Of a stretch of DNA of 64,000 nt, positions 35,059-43,687 are shown piece by piece; position 1 is the stretch's first letter; each line of letters opens with the position of its first letter. The translations under genes were made by a program, and so were the position numbers. The DNA comes from Lysinibacillus xylanilyticus. Its GTDB lineage: Bacteria > Bacillota > Bacilli > Bacillales_A > Planococcaceae. The notes beneath the pieces are model-generated. The model saw only the letters and a list, made by a program, of their open reading frames with translations, did no database searches and was not told the DNA's origin. Location of the stretch: positions 124,001 to 188,000 of the forward strand of contig NZ_MDDN01000003.1 in NCBI RefSeq assembly GCF_001708185.1, in the 5' to 3' direction.

Positions 35059-35181
35059 GCACAATTAAACAAACATACGTTCCGTTTTGCGAAAAAAAGG
35101 CACTTTTTTCACCATAAAGTTCCCAAATTTATATTTGGGAACGTTTTTTCGTGGTAAAATAGAGAAAATAGAGGTGATTTT

Positions 35182-36141
35182 ATGGAAAAGACAAAGCTCC
35201 CTAAAATAATGAGGGACTTCCTTGTCTATTTAACGACGATTAAAGGGAAGTCTCCGCGCACAAGAAAAGAATACGAATATGATTTGACATTATTCTTCCG
35301 TTTCTACATAGCAATCCAGAATGATCTGGATATAACAGATATAACGAAAATAGATATTTCTACTATTACAATAGAAGAAATCCGAGAGATTACACTGGAG
35401 GATCTTTATTTATTTATGGAGTATTGCGAAGTACAGCGCGGAAATTCTGCATCCGCGAGAGCACGTAAGGTGGCAACGTTAAAATCATTTTTTAAATACC
35501 TTAAAGGGAAACGCCGGCTTCTTGAGGAAAATCCCGCTGATGAATTAGAAACACCAAAGATTGGACGAAAAAGACCTATTTATATGAATCTTGAAGAAGC
35601 CACTCAATTTATTGATGGCATCCAGCCAAATAGCGCATCTCCAAGAAATTATTGTATGATGATGTTTTTCTTAAATTTAGGGATTCGTGTAACCGAGCTA
35701 TGTCAGCTACATAGGTCATCTATACAAGGGCGCTACTTAACTGTTGTTGGTAAAGGGAATAAGGAACGGACCGTATACTTGAATGATAGCTGTATGCAGG
35801 CACTTGAAGACTATGAAAATAGTGGAAAGGCATCGTATAAAGGTGAGGGAGAAGAGCCACTTTTCGTCTCACAAAAGGGCACACGCTTTACACGTCAAAC
35901 CGTTGCTAAAATCGTTAAACGAATCAATCAGCAATCCGGGCTACAAAAAGAACGACTGACACCACATAAGTTACGTCATACATCCGCAACGATGATGTAT
36001 AAATCAGGGGCAGATATTCGAAGTCTTCAGCATATACTTGGCCATTCAAGTGTTGCGACGACACAAATCTACACACATATTGAAGATGAAGAACTGCAAC
36101 ATGTACTCGAAAATAATCCGTTCAATATTGTGCGAGAATGA
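35182..36141 (+). CDS. Tyrosine recombinase (XerC/XerD-like)
   Basis: A 319-residue site-specific recombinase. The N-terminal SAM-like DNA-binding domain (about 5-130) is followed by a complete catalytic domain: Arg in FLNLGIRVTELCQL, Lys in VVGKGNKER, the His-x-x-Arg box LTPHKLRHTSAT, LGHSSVATTQIYTH with His and the nucleophile Tyr. It is intact, unlike the relative at 20377. There is no adjacent att-like repeat or phage gene, so it is more like a chromosomal Xer paralogue than a prophage integrase. ATG with GAGGTG. Confidence 0.9.
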   Translation: MEKTKLPKIMRDFLVYLTTIKGKSPRTRKEYEYDLTLFFRFYIAIQNDLDITDITKIDISTITIEEIREITLEDLYLFMEYCEVQRGNSASARARKVATLKSFFKYLKGKRRLLEENPADELETPKIGRKRPIYMNLEEATQFIDGIQPNSASPRNYCMMMFFLNLGIRVTELCQLHRSSIQGRYLTVVGKGNKERTVYLNDSCMQALEDYENSGKASYKGEGEEPLFVSQKGTRFTRQTVAKIVKRINQQSGLQKERLTPHKLRHTSATMMYKSGADIRSLQHILGHSSVATTQIYTHIEDEELQHVLENNPFNIVRE

Positions 36142-36256
36142 TAATTTTCGAAACTAATCTCCAAAATTTTAAAGGAAATCAAAGTAATCGAAGAGAATAC
36201 TTTACATTGTATAGATTTTATACTGAACTAATAACTTTTGGTGAGGGGAGTAGTTT

Positions 36257-36769
36257 ATGAATCCATTAATAAATGATCATCTGCGTGAAACGAGAAATAC
36301 TTTAGTGAAGGAAATTGAGTTATTAAGTGATCGTCAATTGAATGATAAGCCTGATTTAAAAAGTTGGAGTATCGCCCAAATTTGCCATCACCTAGCCTTA
36401 GTGGAAGAGTCTTCAGTAAAGGCGATTACATGGGGATTAACACAAGTAGAGAGTAAGCAAACGGAGCGCAAAAATGTTCAGCTTATCGTAGATCGAACAA
36501 AGAAAATAACAGCTCCAAAAATTGTTGAACCTGCTGAAGACTTCTTTACAGTTCAACAAATCATTGAGATGCTGAACGATTCGAGAATAAAATTAACAAC
36601 TTTCCTTGATACAATTGAAGATAAATCCATCTTAGCCGAAAAATCCGTGAATCATCCTGCACTTGGTGAACTACCTCTTGATCAATGGGTTGAACAAATT
36701 TATTTACATGAGCAACGACATATCGTGCAAATATTAGAAATCAAAATGTGTTTAGAGGTTGAGCATTAA
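36257..36769 (+). CDS. DinB-family protein
   Basis: A 170-residue four-helix bundle of the DinB/YfiT type. The three metal-binding histidine positions are seen in IAQICHHLALVEES (about 44) and near the end in YLHEQRHIVQILEI. Family members are metal-dependent, thiol-linked transferases or have unknown roles; some are DNA-damage induced. The ATG has GAGGGGAG upstream. It stands alone; a terminator-like stem lies about 140 bases downstream. Confidence 0.85.
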   Translation: MNPLINDHLRETRNTLVKEIELLSDRQLNDKPDLKSWSIAQICHHLALVEESSVKAITWGLTQVESKQTERKNVQLIVDRTKKITAPKIVEPAEDFFTVQQIIEMLNDSRIKLTTFLDTIEDKSILAEKSVNHPALGELPLDQWVEQIYLHEQRHIVQILEIKMCLEVEH

Positions 36770-36911
36770 TGAATTCACAGGAGACGGAATACAAGCAATA
36801 TAAGCCGGTTCGTTAAAGAAATGATACTAGCAAGCAAAAATTCAATCGTAATAGAACTTGTCTGGAATATGTTGATGTTTTTTTCAAAAATGGAGTAATA
36901 GATGGTGAAGG

Positions 36912-36955
36912 GGCCGATTTCTCAGTATTACTATTGAGAAATTGGCCTTTTTTAT
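36912..36955 (+). terminator. Rho-independent terminator
   Basis: GGCCGATTTCTCA / TGAGAAATTGGCC with TTTTTT. Confidence 0.75.
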
Positions 36956-36971
36956 TGAATCAGCCACTTGA

Positions 36972-37040
36972 CGAAAGAAATAAACTGTTATATATTAAAT
37001 AAAAATAACATAGACTGTTATAAAACAGTTTGAATCAGGG
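36972..37040 (+). promoter_or_regulatory. Promoter and operator of microprotein gene 1
   Basis: TTGACG, 17-base spacer, TATATT, with the -10 box preceded by CTGTTA. Downstream lies the dyad ACTGTTATAAAACAGT. The same pattern (CTGTTA-TATATT then TGTTATA) stands before the second gene, so both are probably under one repressor. Confidence 0.7.
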
Positions 37041-37050
37041 AGGAATTCTA

Positions 37051-37200
37051 ATGTCAAAGTATCGTGTTGGTTATGATTTTTATTGTGAAATGTGTGAGCG
37101 TTATGGATTGGAGCCAATTTCATTCCGCTATTATGTATTACAGTTATCACAGCAGCAACTTTCAGCTTATAATATGCAAGCAAAACAATTAGGTATTTAA
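37051..37200 (+). CDS. Tandem microprotein 1 (49 aa), paralogue family of unknown function
   Basis: A 49-residue protein, MSKYRVGYDFYCEMCERYG and so on, preceded by GGGAGG at good spacing. It shares with the next two genes the pattern Y-x-x-GY-x-FY-x3-CE-x3-LEPI-x-F-x-YY-x3-LS-x2-QL-x2-YN. The conserved aromatic residues, single cysteine and LEPI turn point to a small folded helical protein under selection. No signal peptide or membrane segment. I recognise no family. Possible roles are small regulators, inhibitors or immunity-like peptides, none supported. A terminator separates it from gene 2. Confidence 0.75.
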   Translation: MSKYRVGYDFYCEMCERYGLEPISFRYYVLQLSQQQLSAYNMQAKQLGI

Positions 37201-37256
37201 TAGTTATCGTTAATAAAGGATGTGGTTATGACGGAAGCCGATGTGAATATTTTATG

Positions 37257-37295
37257 AAAAGCCCAGCCATACTAACTAAAATGGACTGGGCTTTC
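37257..37295 (+). terminator. Rho-independent terminator
   Basis: AAAGCCCAG / CTGGGCTTT with an inner CCAT / ATGG, between microprotein genes 1 and 2. Confidence 0.75.
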
Positions 37296-37322
37296 GTATA
37301 TTTAAAAGAAATATCAGATAAT

Positions 37323-37385
37323 TCGTTGACATAATAAACAATCTGTTATATATTATTAAAAAATATTAACACTGTTATATAACAA
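37323..37385 (+). promoter_or_regulatory. Promoter and operator of microprotein genes 2 and 3
   Basis: TTGACA, 17-base spacer, TATATT, with CTGTTA before the -10 box and the dyad TGTTATATAACA downstream. It is the same layout as upstream of gene 1. Confidence 0.75.
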
Positions 37386-37400
37386 AAAGGAGGGATGTAT

Positions 37401-37553
37401 ATGTCACATTATAAAGCTGGATATCAATTTTATTTAGAGAAATGCGAACAATTTGATTTAGAACCGATTAATTTCTATTATTATGTCAATCAATTATCGC
37501 AAGAACAATTAGAGTATTATAACGAAGCTGCACAAATGAAAGGAAGTTATTAG
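37401..37553 (+). CDS. Tandem microprotein 2 (50 aa)
   Basis: A 50-residue paralogue of genes 1 and 3 (MSHYKAGYQFYLEKCEQFD, then LEPINFYYYVNQLSQEQL). AAGGAGGG ends six bases before the chosen ATG; an in-frame ATG two codons earlier touches that site. All family landmarks are kept: GY-x-FY, CE, LEPI, YY, QL, YN. It is one base from gene 3 and surely co-transcribed with it. Function unknown. Confidence 0.75.
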   Translation: MSHYKAGYQFYLEKCEQFDLEPINFYYYVNQLSQEQLEYYNEAAQMKGSY

Positions 37554-37554
37554 A

Positions 37555-37725
37555 ATGACAGATTATCGTGAAGGCTATGAATTTTATCGACAAGTATGTG
37601 AGACACACGATCTAGAGCCAATAAATTTTCACTATTATATTTTAAACTTATCTCATGAGCAACTAAATGCTTACAATGAACGAGCCAAATCATTGGGAGG
37701 TCCAATAGAATATGAAGTCTCTTAA
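37555..37725 (+). CDS. Tandem microprotein 3 (56 aa)
   Basis: A 56-residue paralogue (MTDYREGYEFYRQVCETHD, then LEPINFHYYILNLSHEQL) with a slightly longer tail (GGPIEYEVS). AAGGAAG lies eight bases before the ATG, and the gene starts one base after the stop of gene 2. Divergence among the three is about half of positions while aromatic and LEPI positions stay fixed, which argues for real selected proteins. Function unknown. Confidence 0.75.
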   Translation: MTDYREGYEFYRQVCETHDLEPINFHYYILNLSHEQLNAYNERAKSLGGPIEYEVS

Positions 37726-37730
37726 CTTAT

Positions 37731-37768
37731 AAAATGCCTTACTGCCGTATTGACAGTAAGGCATTTTA
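37731..37768 (+). terminator. Rho-independent terminator
   Basis: AAAATGCCTTACTG / CAGTAAGGCATTTT, right after microprotein gene 3. Confidence 0.8.
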
Positions 37769-37983
37769 TGTGCAAATCATAAATTAAGAAATTGCAAAAC
37801 ATCGAAAAATTACAGAAAATTCATAAATATAGGCTAAATATAATACATAGAATAGGTTTAATATTTGGGTTGAATTAACTGCTTTTCTCAGATTATAATA
37901 GAACTACAAAACTATGTACCTCACTTTAATATAAATCAAAAGTACCAAACCCTTCTTATTTTAATGAACGGAGAATGAAAATT

Positions 37984-39684
37984 ATGAATATCACGCCTAG
38001 TAATATCAATCAAGTTACCTACAGTCTAAAAGAAAAACAAGATATCTTTTCAGCAATGAATAGTTCAATCATCGTAGCGATTACAGATCGAACCGGGAAA
38101 ATCACGTTTGTTAATGATCATTTTTGCAAAATTTCTAAATATACTCGTGAAGAATTATTAGCGCAGGATCACCGATTACTCAATTCAGGATTCCATCCAA
38201 AATCTTTCTATAGAGAGATGTGGAAAACTATAGGTAAGGGTGCAACGTGGAATGGCGAAGTATGCAATCGCGCAAAGGACGGCGGTCTTTATTGGGTGAA
38301 GACAACGATCTTTCCTTTTCTTGATGACTTTGGTAAACCGTATCAATATATTGCTATAGGGGTCGATATTACTGCACAAAAGGATATAAAAAAGGTTACC
38401 CATATTGCTTTTCACGATGAATTAACAGGGCTACCCAATCGTCGTAAATTAGACCAACGTTTAGAATATGAATTCCATCAATCTCGATGCACTGGCGAAA
38501 AGTTTGCGTTATTTTTCATTGATGTAAATCGTTTTAAAAACATAAACGATGGACTTGGCTATATCATCGGGGATATGTTCTTAGTGGAAATGGCGAATCT
38601 TTTACGCAACGTTGATTTTACATCCAATTCTATTTACCGCCATAACAGTGATGAATTTGTTATTATACTAAACGATGTTGACCGTATTGAGGAAAAGGCC
38701 AAGGAAATAATCGACATCTTTAATGAAAGTTTAATTGTAGATACACATGAATTCTATGCAAGCATTAGTATGGGGATTAGTATTTTCCCAGATCATGCAA
38801 ACTCCATAGAGGTATTATTTAAGAATGCCTATATAGCCATGAATGCTGCGAAATCTTCACGTGGTAATCAATATCACTTATACCGTCAGAATATGGATGA
38901 AATCAATGATAAATGGCTCTTACTTGAAACAAAATTACATCAAGCGTTAAAAAAAGATAGTTTTGAGTTACATTATCAGCCAAAAATCAATTTAAAAACG
39001 AATAAAATGACTGGCATGGAGGCATTACTTCGCTGGTATGATCCTGAACTAGGCCATATGTCACCAGATCGTTTTATTCCATTTGCTGAGGAATGTGGGC
39101 TTATAAATGACATAGGTGTATGGGTATTAAGAAAAGCATCTGCCCAGGCACGTACTTGGAATGCGATACATAATTCAAATTTACGAGTAGCTGTAAACAT
39201 TTCTCCGATTCATATTAGTACATCAGGATTTGTCGATATGGTACAAGAAGTGATTGCAGAAACAAAAATTAATCCGCACTTTTTAGAAATTGAAATTACA
39301 GAAATGAGTATGCTGGACTATACGGAAGACTTGCTCAATACAATTAACCAATTAAGAGCACTTGGTATTACAATTTCAATAGATGATTTCGGAACTGGCT
39401 ATTCGTCGCTAAATTATTTAAAGACATTCCCGGTCGATGTCTTAAAAATAGATCGTGCATTTGTCCGAGATATTGTGCCTGAAAAATCAGGAATTGCCAT
39501 GATTTCAGCCATGATTTCTCTAGCGCATGCCTTAAATCTTCAAGTAGTAGCTGAAGGGGTCGAAGAAGAAGCAGAATTAAACGTGCTGCGTGAGTATGGC
39601 TGTGAATTCGTCCAAGGCTATTACTTCAGTAAGCCATTACCCGTAGAGGATTTTACTCAGTTGATTGTAGATAGTTGTATGTAG
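37984..39684 (+). CDS. PAS-GGDEF-EAL protein, likely cyclic-di-GMP phosphodiesterase
   Basis: About 566 residues, soluble. A PAS domain with PAC tail (about 20-135: AITDRTGKITFVNDHF, KDGGLYWVKTTIFPFL) is followed by a GGDEF domain (about 140-300) and an EAL domain (about 315-560). The GGDEF signature reads HNSDEF, so cyclase activity is unlikely. The EAL domain keeps GMEALLRW, EITEMSM, SIDDFGTGYSSLNYL, DVLKIDRAFV and VVAEGVEEE, the usual metal and catalytic positions. It should break down cyclic di-GMP under control of the PAS sensor. The second ATG (37984) fits the GGAG site better than the first. Confidence 0.9.
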   Translation: MNITPSNINQVTYSLKEKQDIFSAMNSSIIVAITDRTGKITFVNDHFCKISKYTREELLAQDHRLLNSGFHPKSFYREMWKTIGKGATWNGEVCNRAKDGGLYWVKTTIFPFLDDFGKPYQYIAIGVDITAQKDIKKVTHIAFHDELTGLPNRRKLDQRLEYEFHQSRCTGEKFALFFIDVNRFKNINDGLGYIIGDMFLVEMANLLRNVDFTSNSIYRHNSDEFVIILNDVDRIEEKAKEIIDIFNESLIVDTHEFYASISMGISIFPDHANSIEVLFKNAYIAMNAAKSSRGNQYHLYRQNMDEINDKWLLLETKLHQALKKDSFELHYQPKINLKTNKMTGMEALLRWYDPELGHMSPDRFIPFAEECGLINDIGVWVLRKASAQARTWNAIHNSNLRVAVNISPIHISTSGFVDMVQEVIAETKINPHFLEIEITEMSMLDYTEDLLNTINQLRALGITISIDDFGTGYSSLNYLKTFPVDVLKIDRAFVRDIVPEKSGIAMISAMISLAHALNLQVVAEGVEEEAELNVLREYGCEFVQGYYFSKPLPVEDFTQLIVDSCM

Positions 39685-40251
39685 GTAGTACGGAGGATCT
39701 TGTCTTTAGTTTTGGACAAGATCCTCTAAGTGTTCATAGATTATTAAGATAAAATAACAAACATATTTATTAAGCAAAATTTTACAGTTGTTGAATAGTT
39801 TATGTCCCAATGAAAATTTAGGATTTCTTTCTCCCTAATTCGTCTTTCTAGTGTCTGGCCAAAACAAAGAAACAGGCATGTGAAACCTGTGAATAATAGA
39901 GATTTTGTTTGAAATTTAAGATTGATTAACATTCTGCTTCTGAAAGTAAGTTTTGAATGAGCGTAAAAATCGTGTTATTCTTGTTCAAGAGAGATTCCTC
40001 ATTTCGTAATTGTTTGTGTCGTAACTAACATTTTACACTGAGAATCTCTCTTTTGTTCATTTTTTATTGGAGGAAATTAGATAATCAACACGCGTGATAA
40101 AATAACTGATTCAATAATATTTATAGATTTTAAATAGTCAATTTTGACATGGATGATTTTTTTGTCATAGTCACTAATTAGAAATCAACCAGATTTGTTT
40201 ATGTTGTAATTTTATTTTATGATTAATATAAAAATAAGAAAGAGATATACT
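39685..40251. other. Intergenic region with hairpins
   Basis: 567 bases without a gene. A stem AGGATCTTGTC / GACAAGATCCT at 39694-39725 probably ends the previous gene. A long-range stem AAGAGAGATTC / GAATCTCTCTT spans about 39988-40052 and is followed by TTTG, so it could be a terminator or a small structured transcript. Confidence 0.5.
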
Positions 40252-40797
40252 ATGCAAGAAACTTTTTTTCAATTATTAGAACAGGCTGGTCTGTTTGCAG
40301 TCTTTTTAAGTTTATTCATTAATATATTAGTGAGCATTATAGGTATATTACCAAGTGTATTTATTACAGCAGGAAACCTAACAATTTTTGGTCTATATAA
40401 TGGCTTAATCGTTTCTATTATTGGTGAGGGGTTAGGCGCATTCATTAGCTTTATTTTATATCGAAAAGGGTTAAAGAAATGGAGACATACAGATACCCAA
40501 CATCCTGTTATTTTAAAATTAAAGCAGCTTGAGGGATTTAATGCATTTTGGGTTATTTTATGCTTAAGAATTCTCCCATTTACTCCATCTGGTGTTATAA
40601 CGTTAGGAAGTGCATTTTCAAAAGTTTCACTTGGTATATTTACAGTTGCTAGTACGTTAGGGAAAATCCCTTCACTTATTATTGAAGCAGGCGCAATATA
40701 TGGTTTTATGCAAATTGATTCTAAGTGGAAATATGTAAGCATTGTTGTTATCTTGATTCTCTTTCTATTATGGAAGTTAAAAAATAAGTCTTCATGA
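40252..40797 (+). CDS. VTT-domain (TVP38/TMEM64, DedA-like) membrane protein
   Basis: About 181 residues with five to six hydrophobic helices. The VTT/SNARE-associated features are visible: ILPSVFITAGNLTIFG, GEGLGAFISFILYRKGLKKW, and LCLRILPFTPSGVITLGSAF, where the arginine-proline re-entrant loop is typical. DedA/VTT proteins act in lipid carrier recycling or membrane homeostasis; which applies here is unknown. ATG 40252 with AAGAAAGAG upstream is preferred over an ATG eleven codons earlier that has no ribosome site. Confidence 0.8.
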   Translation: MQETFFQLLEQAGLFAVFLSLFINILVSIIGILPSVFITAGNLTIFGLYNGLIVSIIGEGLGAFISFILYRKGLKKWRHTDTQHPVILKLKQLEGFNAFWVILCLRILPFTPSGVITLGSAFSKVSLGIFTVASTLGKIPSLIIEAGAIYGFMQIDSKWKYVSIVVILILFLLWKLKNKSS

Positions 40798-40825
40798 TGA
40801 AGTAAGCATTCGAAGGGAGCATTAT

Positions 40826-40888
40826 TCCAGTCATGAGTATTTTGTGGCTCATCACCCTAACTTTGGTGATAAACCACTTTGTGGAATA
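40826..40888 (+). other. Nested inverted repeats downstream of the VTT gene
   Basis: ATTCCA / TGGAAT encloses GTGG / CCAC and TCACC / GGTGA arms. It may be a terminator without T-run or part of a structured transcript. Family unknown. Confidence 0.35.
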
Positions 40889-40972
40889 ACTCTAAGATTA
40901 GCAATAAAATAGAACGCTATTTTTCTTTCACTGGATCCACTTGCTATCGCGAATACAGAAAATGTCAATTAA

Positions 40973-41013
40973 AATGAGTGTCAAATTGCAGATGTATTTG
41001 ACACTCATTTTTT
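40973..41013 (+). terminator. Rho-independent terminator
   Basis: AATGAGTGTCAAAT / ATTTGACACTCATT followed by a T-run. Confidence 0.8.
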
Positions 41014-41199
41014 ATTGTTGTGGAACCCTTTTTTGTTAATTAAGAATGCTTTGAAATATTTATGAATTAGTTAAAAGCAATTCTGTTTACAAGCAATAGA
41101 AATAATTTTCTGATATTTCCCGAAAAATAATTGATATTATTTAACAGTTTTGCTAAAGTTATATGAAATATCAATCGATGATGTGGCCAAGTAAGTAAG

Positions 41200-41415
41200 A
41201 AATGTGAAACAGAAAATATAGCAATTGCTGAGAGCTATATCACCACTTCTTATCTGAAACCTACCACGGAGATGTTATGCAAACATAACCGAGTCGTTTT
41301 CGTTACAAAACGTTAGAGGGTTTTAAGATTTTTCTTAAAACTAAATTCAAGGTGGTACCACGTTTATTTGGCACAAAGACGTCCTTATTTGGAGGACAGC
41401 TTTGTGCTTTTTATT
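41200..41415 (+). promoter_or_regulatory. T-box leader of proS
   Basis: The T-box AAGGTGGTACCACG lies at 41349-41362, followed by the terminator GCACAAAG-ACGTCC / GGAGGAC-CTTTGTGC with T-run (41371-41412). Upstream helices begin near the GCTGAGAGC segment. The neighbour implies tRNA-Pro. The specifier was not resolved with certainty. Confidence 0.9.
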
Positions 41416-41453
41416 TTTTCAGTATGTAAAGTTACAGAAATGGAGGAGAGAAT

Positions 41454-42890
41454 ATGACAACACAACAAAATGATTTTTCAAAATGGTACATTGAAACAAT
41501 CCAAAAGGCCGATTTAATGGATTATACACCGGTCCGTGGCTGTATCGCATTTAAACCAGACGGCTATGAAATTTGGGAACATATTCAGGAAGAAATGGAT
41601 CGTCGTTTTAAAGAGACAGGTCACCGCAACGCTTATTTCCCTATGTTAATTCCTGAATCCTTCTTCCAAAAAGAAAAGGATCATATCGAAGGTTTCTCAC
41701 CTGAGCTTCCTTGGGTCACGGAGGCAGCTGGCGAGAAATTAGAAGAACGTTTAGCCCTTCGTCCGACATCTGAAACGATGATTGGACACCTTTATTCAAA
41801 TTGGATCAAAAGTTACCGTGATTTACCTGTCTTGATTAATCAATGGGCAAATGTCTTTCGTTGGGAGAAAAAAACACTTCCGTTCATTCGAACATCTGAA
41901 TTTTTGTGGCAAGAGGGCCATACAGCGCATGTTGATGAAGAAGATGCGCGTCAAGAAACAATGCAAATGTTAACTATCTATAAGGAAGTTGTAGAGGAGT
42001 TGCTGGCAATCCCAGTCTATGATGGACAAAAAACACCTTCAGAGCGTTTTGCAGGGGCTGTAGATACTTATTCTATCGAAGCAATGATGAAAAATGGGAA
42101 GGCCGTACAAGCCGGTACCTCTCATTATTTAGGGACAAAATTTGCTGAAGCCTTTGATATAAAATATTTAAATAAAGCCAATCAGCATGAATATGTACAC
42201 ACAACATCTTGGGGGACTTCCACACGTTTAATAGGTTCAGTAATTATGGTTCACGGTGATGAGCAGGGGCTTATTTTACCGCCACGAATCGCACCAACCC
42301 AAGTTGTCTTAATACCTGTAGGTCCATGGAAAAAGACCCCTGAAATTATGGAGAAACTAGATGACATTTATGCAGTCCTTAAGAGGAAGGGAATTCGAGT
42401 ACGTCTTGATGACACCGACCAATCACCAGGCTTCAAATTTAATGAATGGGAGTTAAAAGGTGTACCGGTTCGAATTGAATTAGGACCTCGTGACTTAGAA
42501 AACAATCAAGCCATGTTAAAAGCACGCGATGAAGATGAGAAACAAGCAATTGATCTTAACAACATTGTTTCTGCAATTGAAGAAGAACTAACAACGATGC
42601 AAACTCGTTTATTTGACAAAGCGCGCCAATTCCGTGATGCAAATGCTCATACACATATTGATACGCTACCTCAATTACAGCAGCATATTAATACTTCCAA
42701 GGAAAATGGATCTATTTCAGGCTGGGTGCTTGCTGGATGGTGTGGAAATGATGCGTGCGAAGAAAAAGTGAAAGAAGAGACTAAGTATACTTCTCGTAAT
42801 ATACCGTTTCATCCACCAACTACTAAAACAACGTGTATTTGCTGTGGAAATGAAGCGAAACATACAGTTTGGTTTGCTCAGGCATATTAA
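41454..42890 (+). CDS. proS: Prolyl-tRNA synthetase, archaeal/eukaryotic type
   Basis: A 478-residue class II synthetase charging tRNA-Pro. Motif 2 is seen in QWANVFRWEKKTLPFIRTSEF and motif 3 in LIGSVIMVHGDEQGLILPPR-like GSVIMVHGDEQG. The C-terminal zinc-type domain has CGNDACEEKVKEET and TTCICCGNEAKH, and the chain ends in an aromatic Y. There is no bacterial insertion domain and the length is well under the ~565 residues of bacterial-type ProS, so it is the short type. A T-box controls it. Its last 54 bases are repeated exactly at 49760-49813. Confidence 0.95.
   Translation: MTTQQNDFSKWYIETIQKADLMDYTPVRGCIAFKPDGYEIWEHIQEEMDRRFKETGHRNAYFPMLIPESFFQKEKDHIEGFSPELPWVTEAAGEKLEERLALRPTSETMIGHLYSNWIKSYRDLPVLINQWANVFRWEKKTLPFIRTSEFLWQEGHTAHVDEEDARQETMQMLTIYKEVVEELLAIPVYDGQKTPSERFAGAVDTYSIEAMMKNGKAVQAGTSHYLGTKFAEAFDIKYLNKANQHEYVHTTSWGTSTRLIGSVIMVHGDEQGLILPPRIAPTQVVLIPVGPWKKTPEIMEKLDDIYAVLKRKGIRVRLDDTDQSPGFKFNEWELKGVPVRIELGPRDLENNQAMLKARDEDEKQAIDLNNIVSAIEEELTTMQTRLFDKARQFRDANAHTHIDTLPQLQQHINTSKENGSISGWVLAGWCGNDACEEKVKEETKYTSRNIPFHPPTTKTTCICCGNEAKHTVWFAQAY
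42833..42886 (+). repeat. Direct repeat at the 3' end of proS (left boundary of island)
   Basis: 54 bases, identical to 49760-49813, starting GTGTATTTGCTGTGGAAATG and ending GCTCAGGCATA. It encodes the last residues of ProS. The copies bracket 6.9 kb of accessory genes in the way att sites bracket integrated elements. Confidence 0.9.
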
Positions 42891-42892
42891 GG

Positions 42893-43060
42893 TCAAATTT
42901 GCTCACACGCAAGTACTCAGCTTTTGTAATATCTTCATATTTCCAATCCATATACAGATTATCTGTGACGGCTGTTATTTTTTCTAAATCTTGTTGTTTA
43001 GTCTTGTAAAATTGTTCTAATTGTTTAGATTTCGTCTGAACGATAGACTGTTTATTATTC
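42893..43060 (-). pseudogene. Large serine recombinase relic (C-terminal fragment)
   Basis: On the minus strand an open stretch reads IVQTKSKQLEQFYKTKQQDL, then EKITAVTDNLYMDWKYEDIT and KAEYLRV. The 'LY-x-DW-x-x-x-DIT-x-x-EYL' pattern is typical of the coiled C-terminal part of large serine recombinases from conjugative transposons. Stops lie upstream and the catalytic N-terminal domain is missing. It sits just inside the left proS repeat, where an integrase gene would be expected. Confidence 0.5.
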
Positions 43061-43131
43061 CTTAATGACGGTGGTCATATCAGTAGGGACATTCTTTCAA
43101 TTTTGTTTTTGTTTGTTTACGACTCGTTTTC

Positions 43132-43170
43132 CCCTGCATTTCCATCTGGAAATGCAGGGTGTGTTTTTAT
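43132..43170 (+). terminator. Terminator-like hairpin
   Basis: CCCTGCATTTCC / GGAAATGCAGGG followed by TGTGTTTTTA. Confidence 0.65.
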
Positions 43171-43269
43171 CTTGATTCTACAATGTTTTTTCTGTGTTTT
43201 CAAAAAAATACTTGTATGCTAAAATAAAAACAGAACATATATTCTTTTTTTTCGCGGAGGGTGAAAACA

Positions 43270-43653
43270 ATGAGTTATGATTTAATGGTCTTTGATAAAG
43301 AGCAAGCTCCAAACAATAAAGAAACATTTTTGCAATGGTATGATGAACAAACAAAATGGGCTGAACCACATGATTACGCAACAATAAGAGTTACAACACC
43401 AGCATTACAAAAATGGTATCAGGATATGGTGGAACAATTCCCCAATATGAATCTGGTGGATGAGGAATTATTGGATGAGGATGAAGATGACGAGTTAGAG
43501 ATTCGTTTGACTGAATATAGTATTGGTTATGCCGTGATTTACACAGCTTTTGCCTGGTCTGTAGCGGATGAAGCATATAGTACGATGAAGGAGCTTGCCA
43601 AAAAGCATGGAGTCGGTTTTTTTAATGTGAGTGGTGAGGGGGAGATTTTCTAA
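43270..43653 (+). CDS. Immunity-like hypothetical protein
   Basis: A 127-residue soluble acidic protein beginning MSYDLMVFDKEQAP and containing FLQWYDEQTKWAEPHDYAT. This N-terminus recurs in small proteins found in polymorphic-toxin immunity arrays, and an acidic patch (LLDEDEDDELEIRL) fits an inhibitor. The family has no name I can give. The ATG has GGAGG nine bases upstream. It is followed after 34 bases by a CbrC-family gene, in the proS island. No toxin gene is beside it. Confidence 0.65.
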   Translation: MSYDLMVFDKEQAPNNKETFLQWYDEQTKWAEPHDYATIRVTTPALQKWYQDMVEQFPNMNLVDEELLDEDEDDELEIRLTEYSIGYAVIYTAFAWSVADEAYSTMKELAKKHGVGFFNVSGEGEIF

Positions 43654-43687
43654 ATCTTTAAATCGTATGTCGAGAGGTGGATAAGAA

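Noticed and set aside
35182..36141. Prophage integrase
   Set aside because: No phage genes and no direct repeat were seen around it; a chromosomal Xer-like recombinase is simpler.
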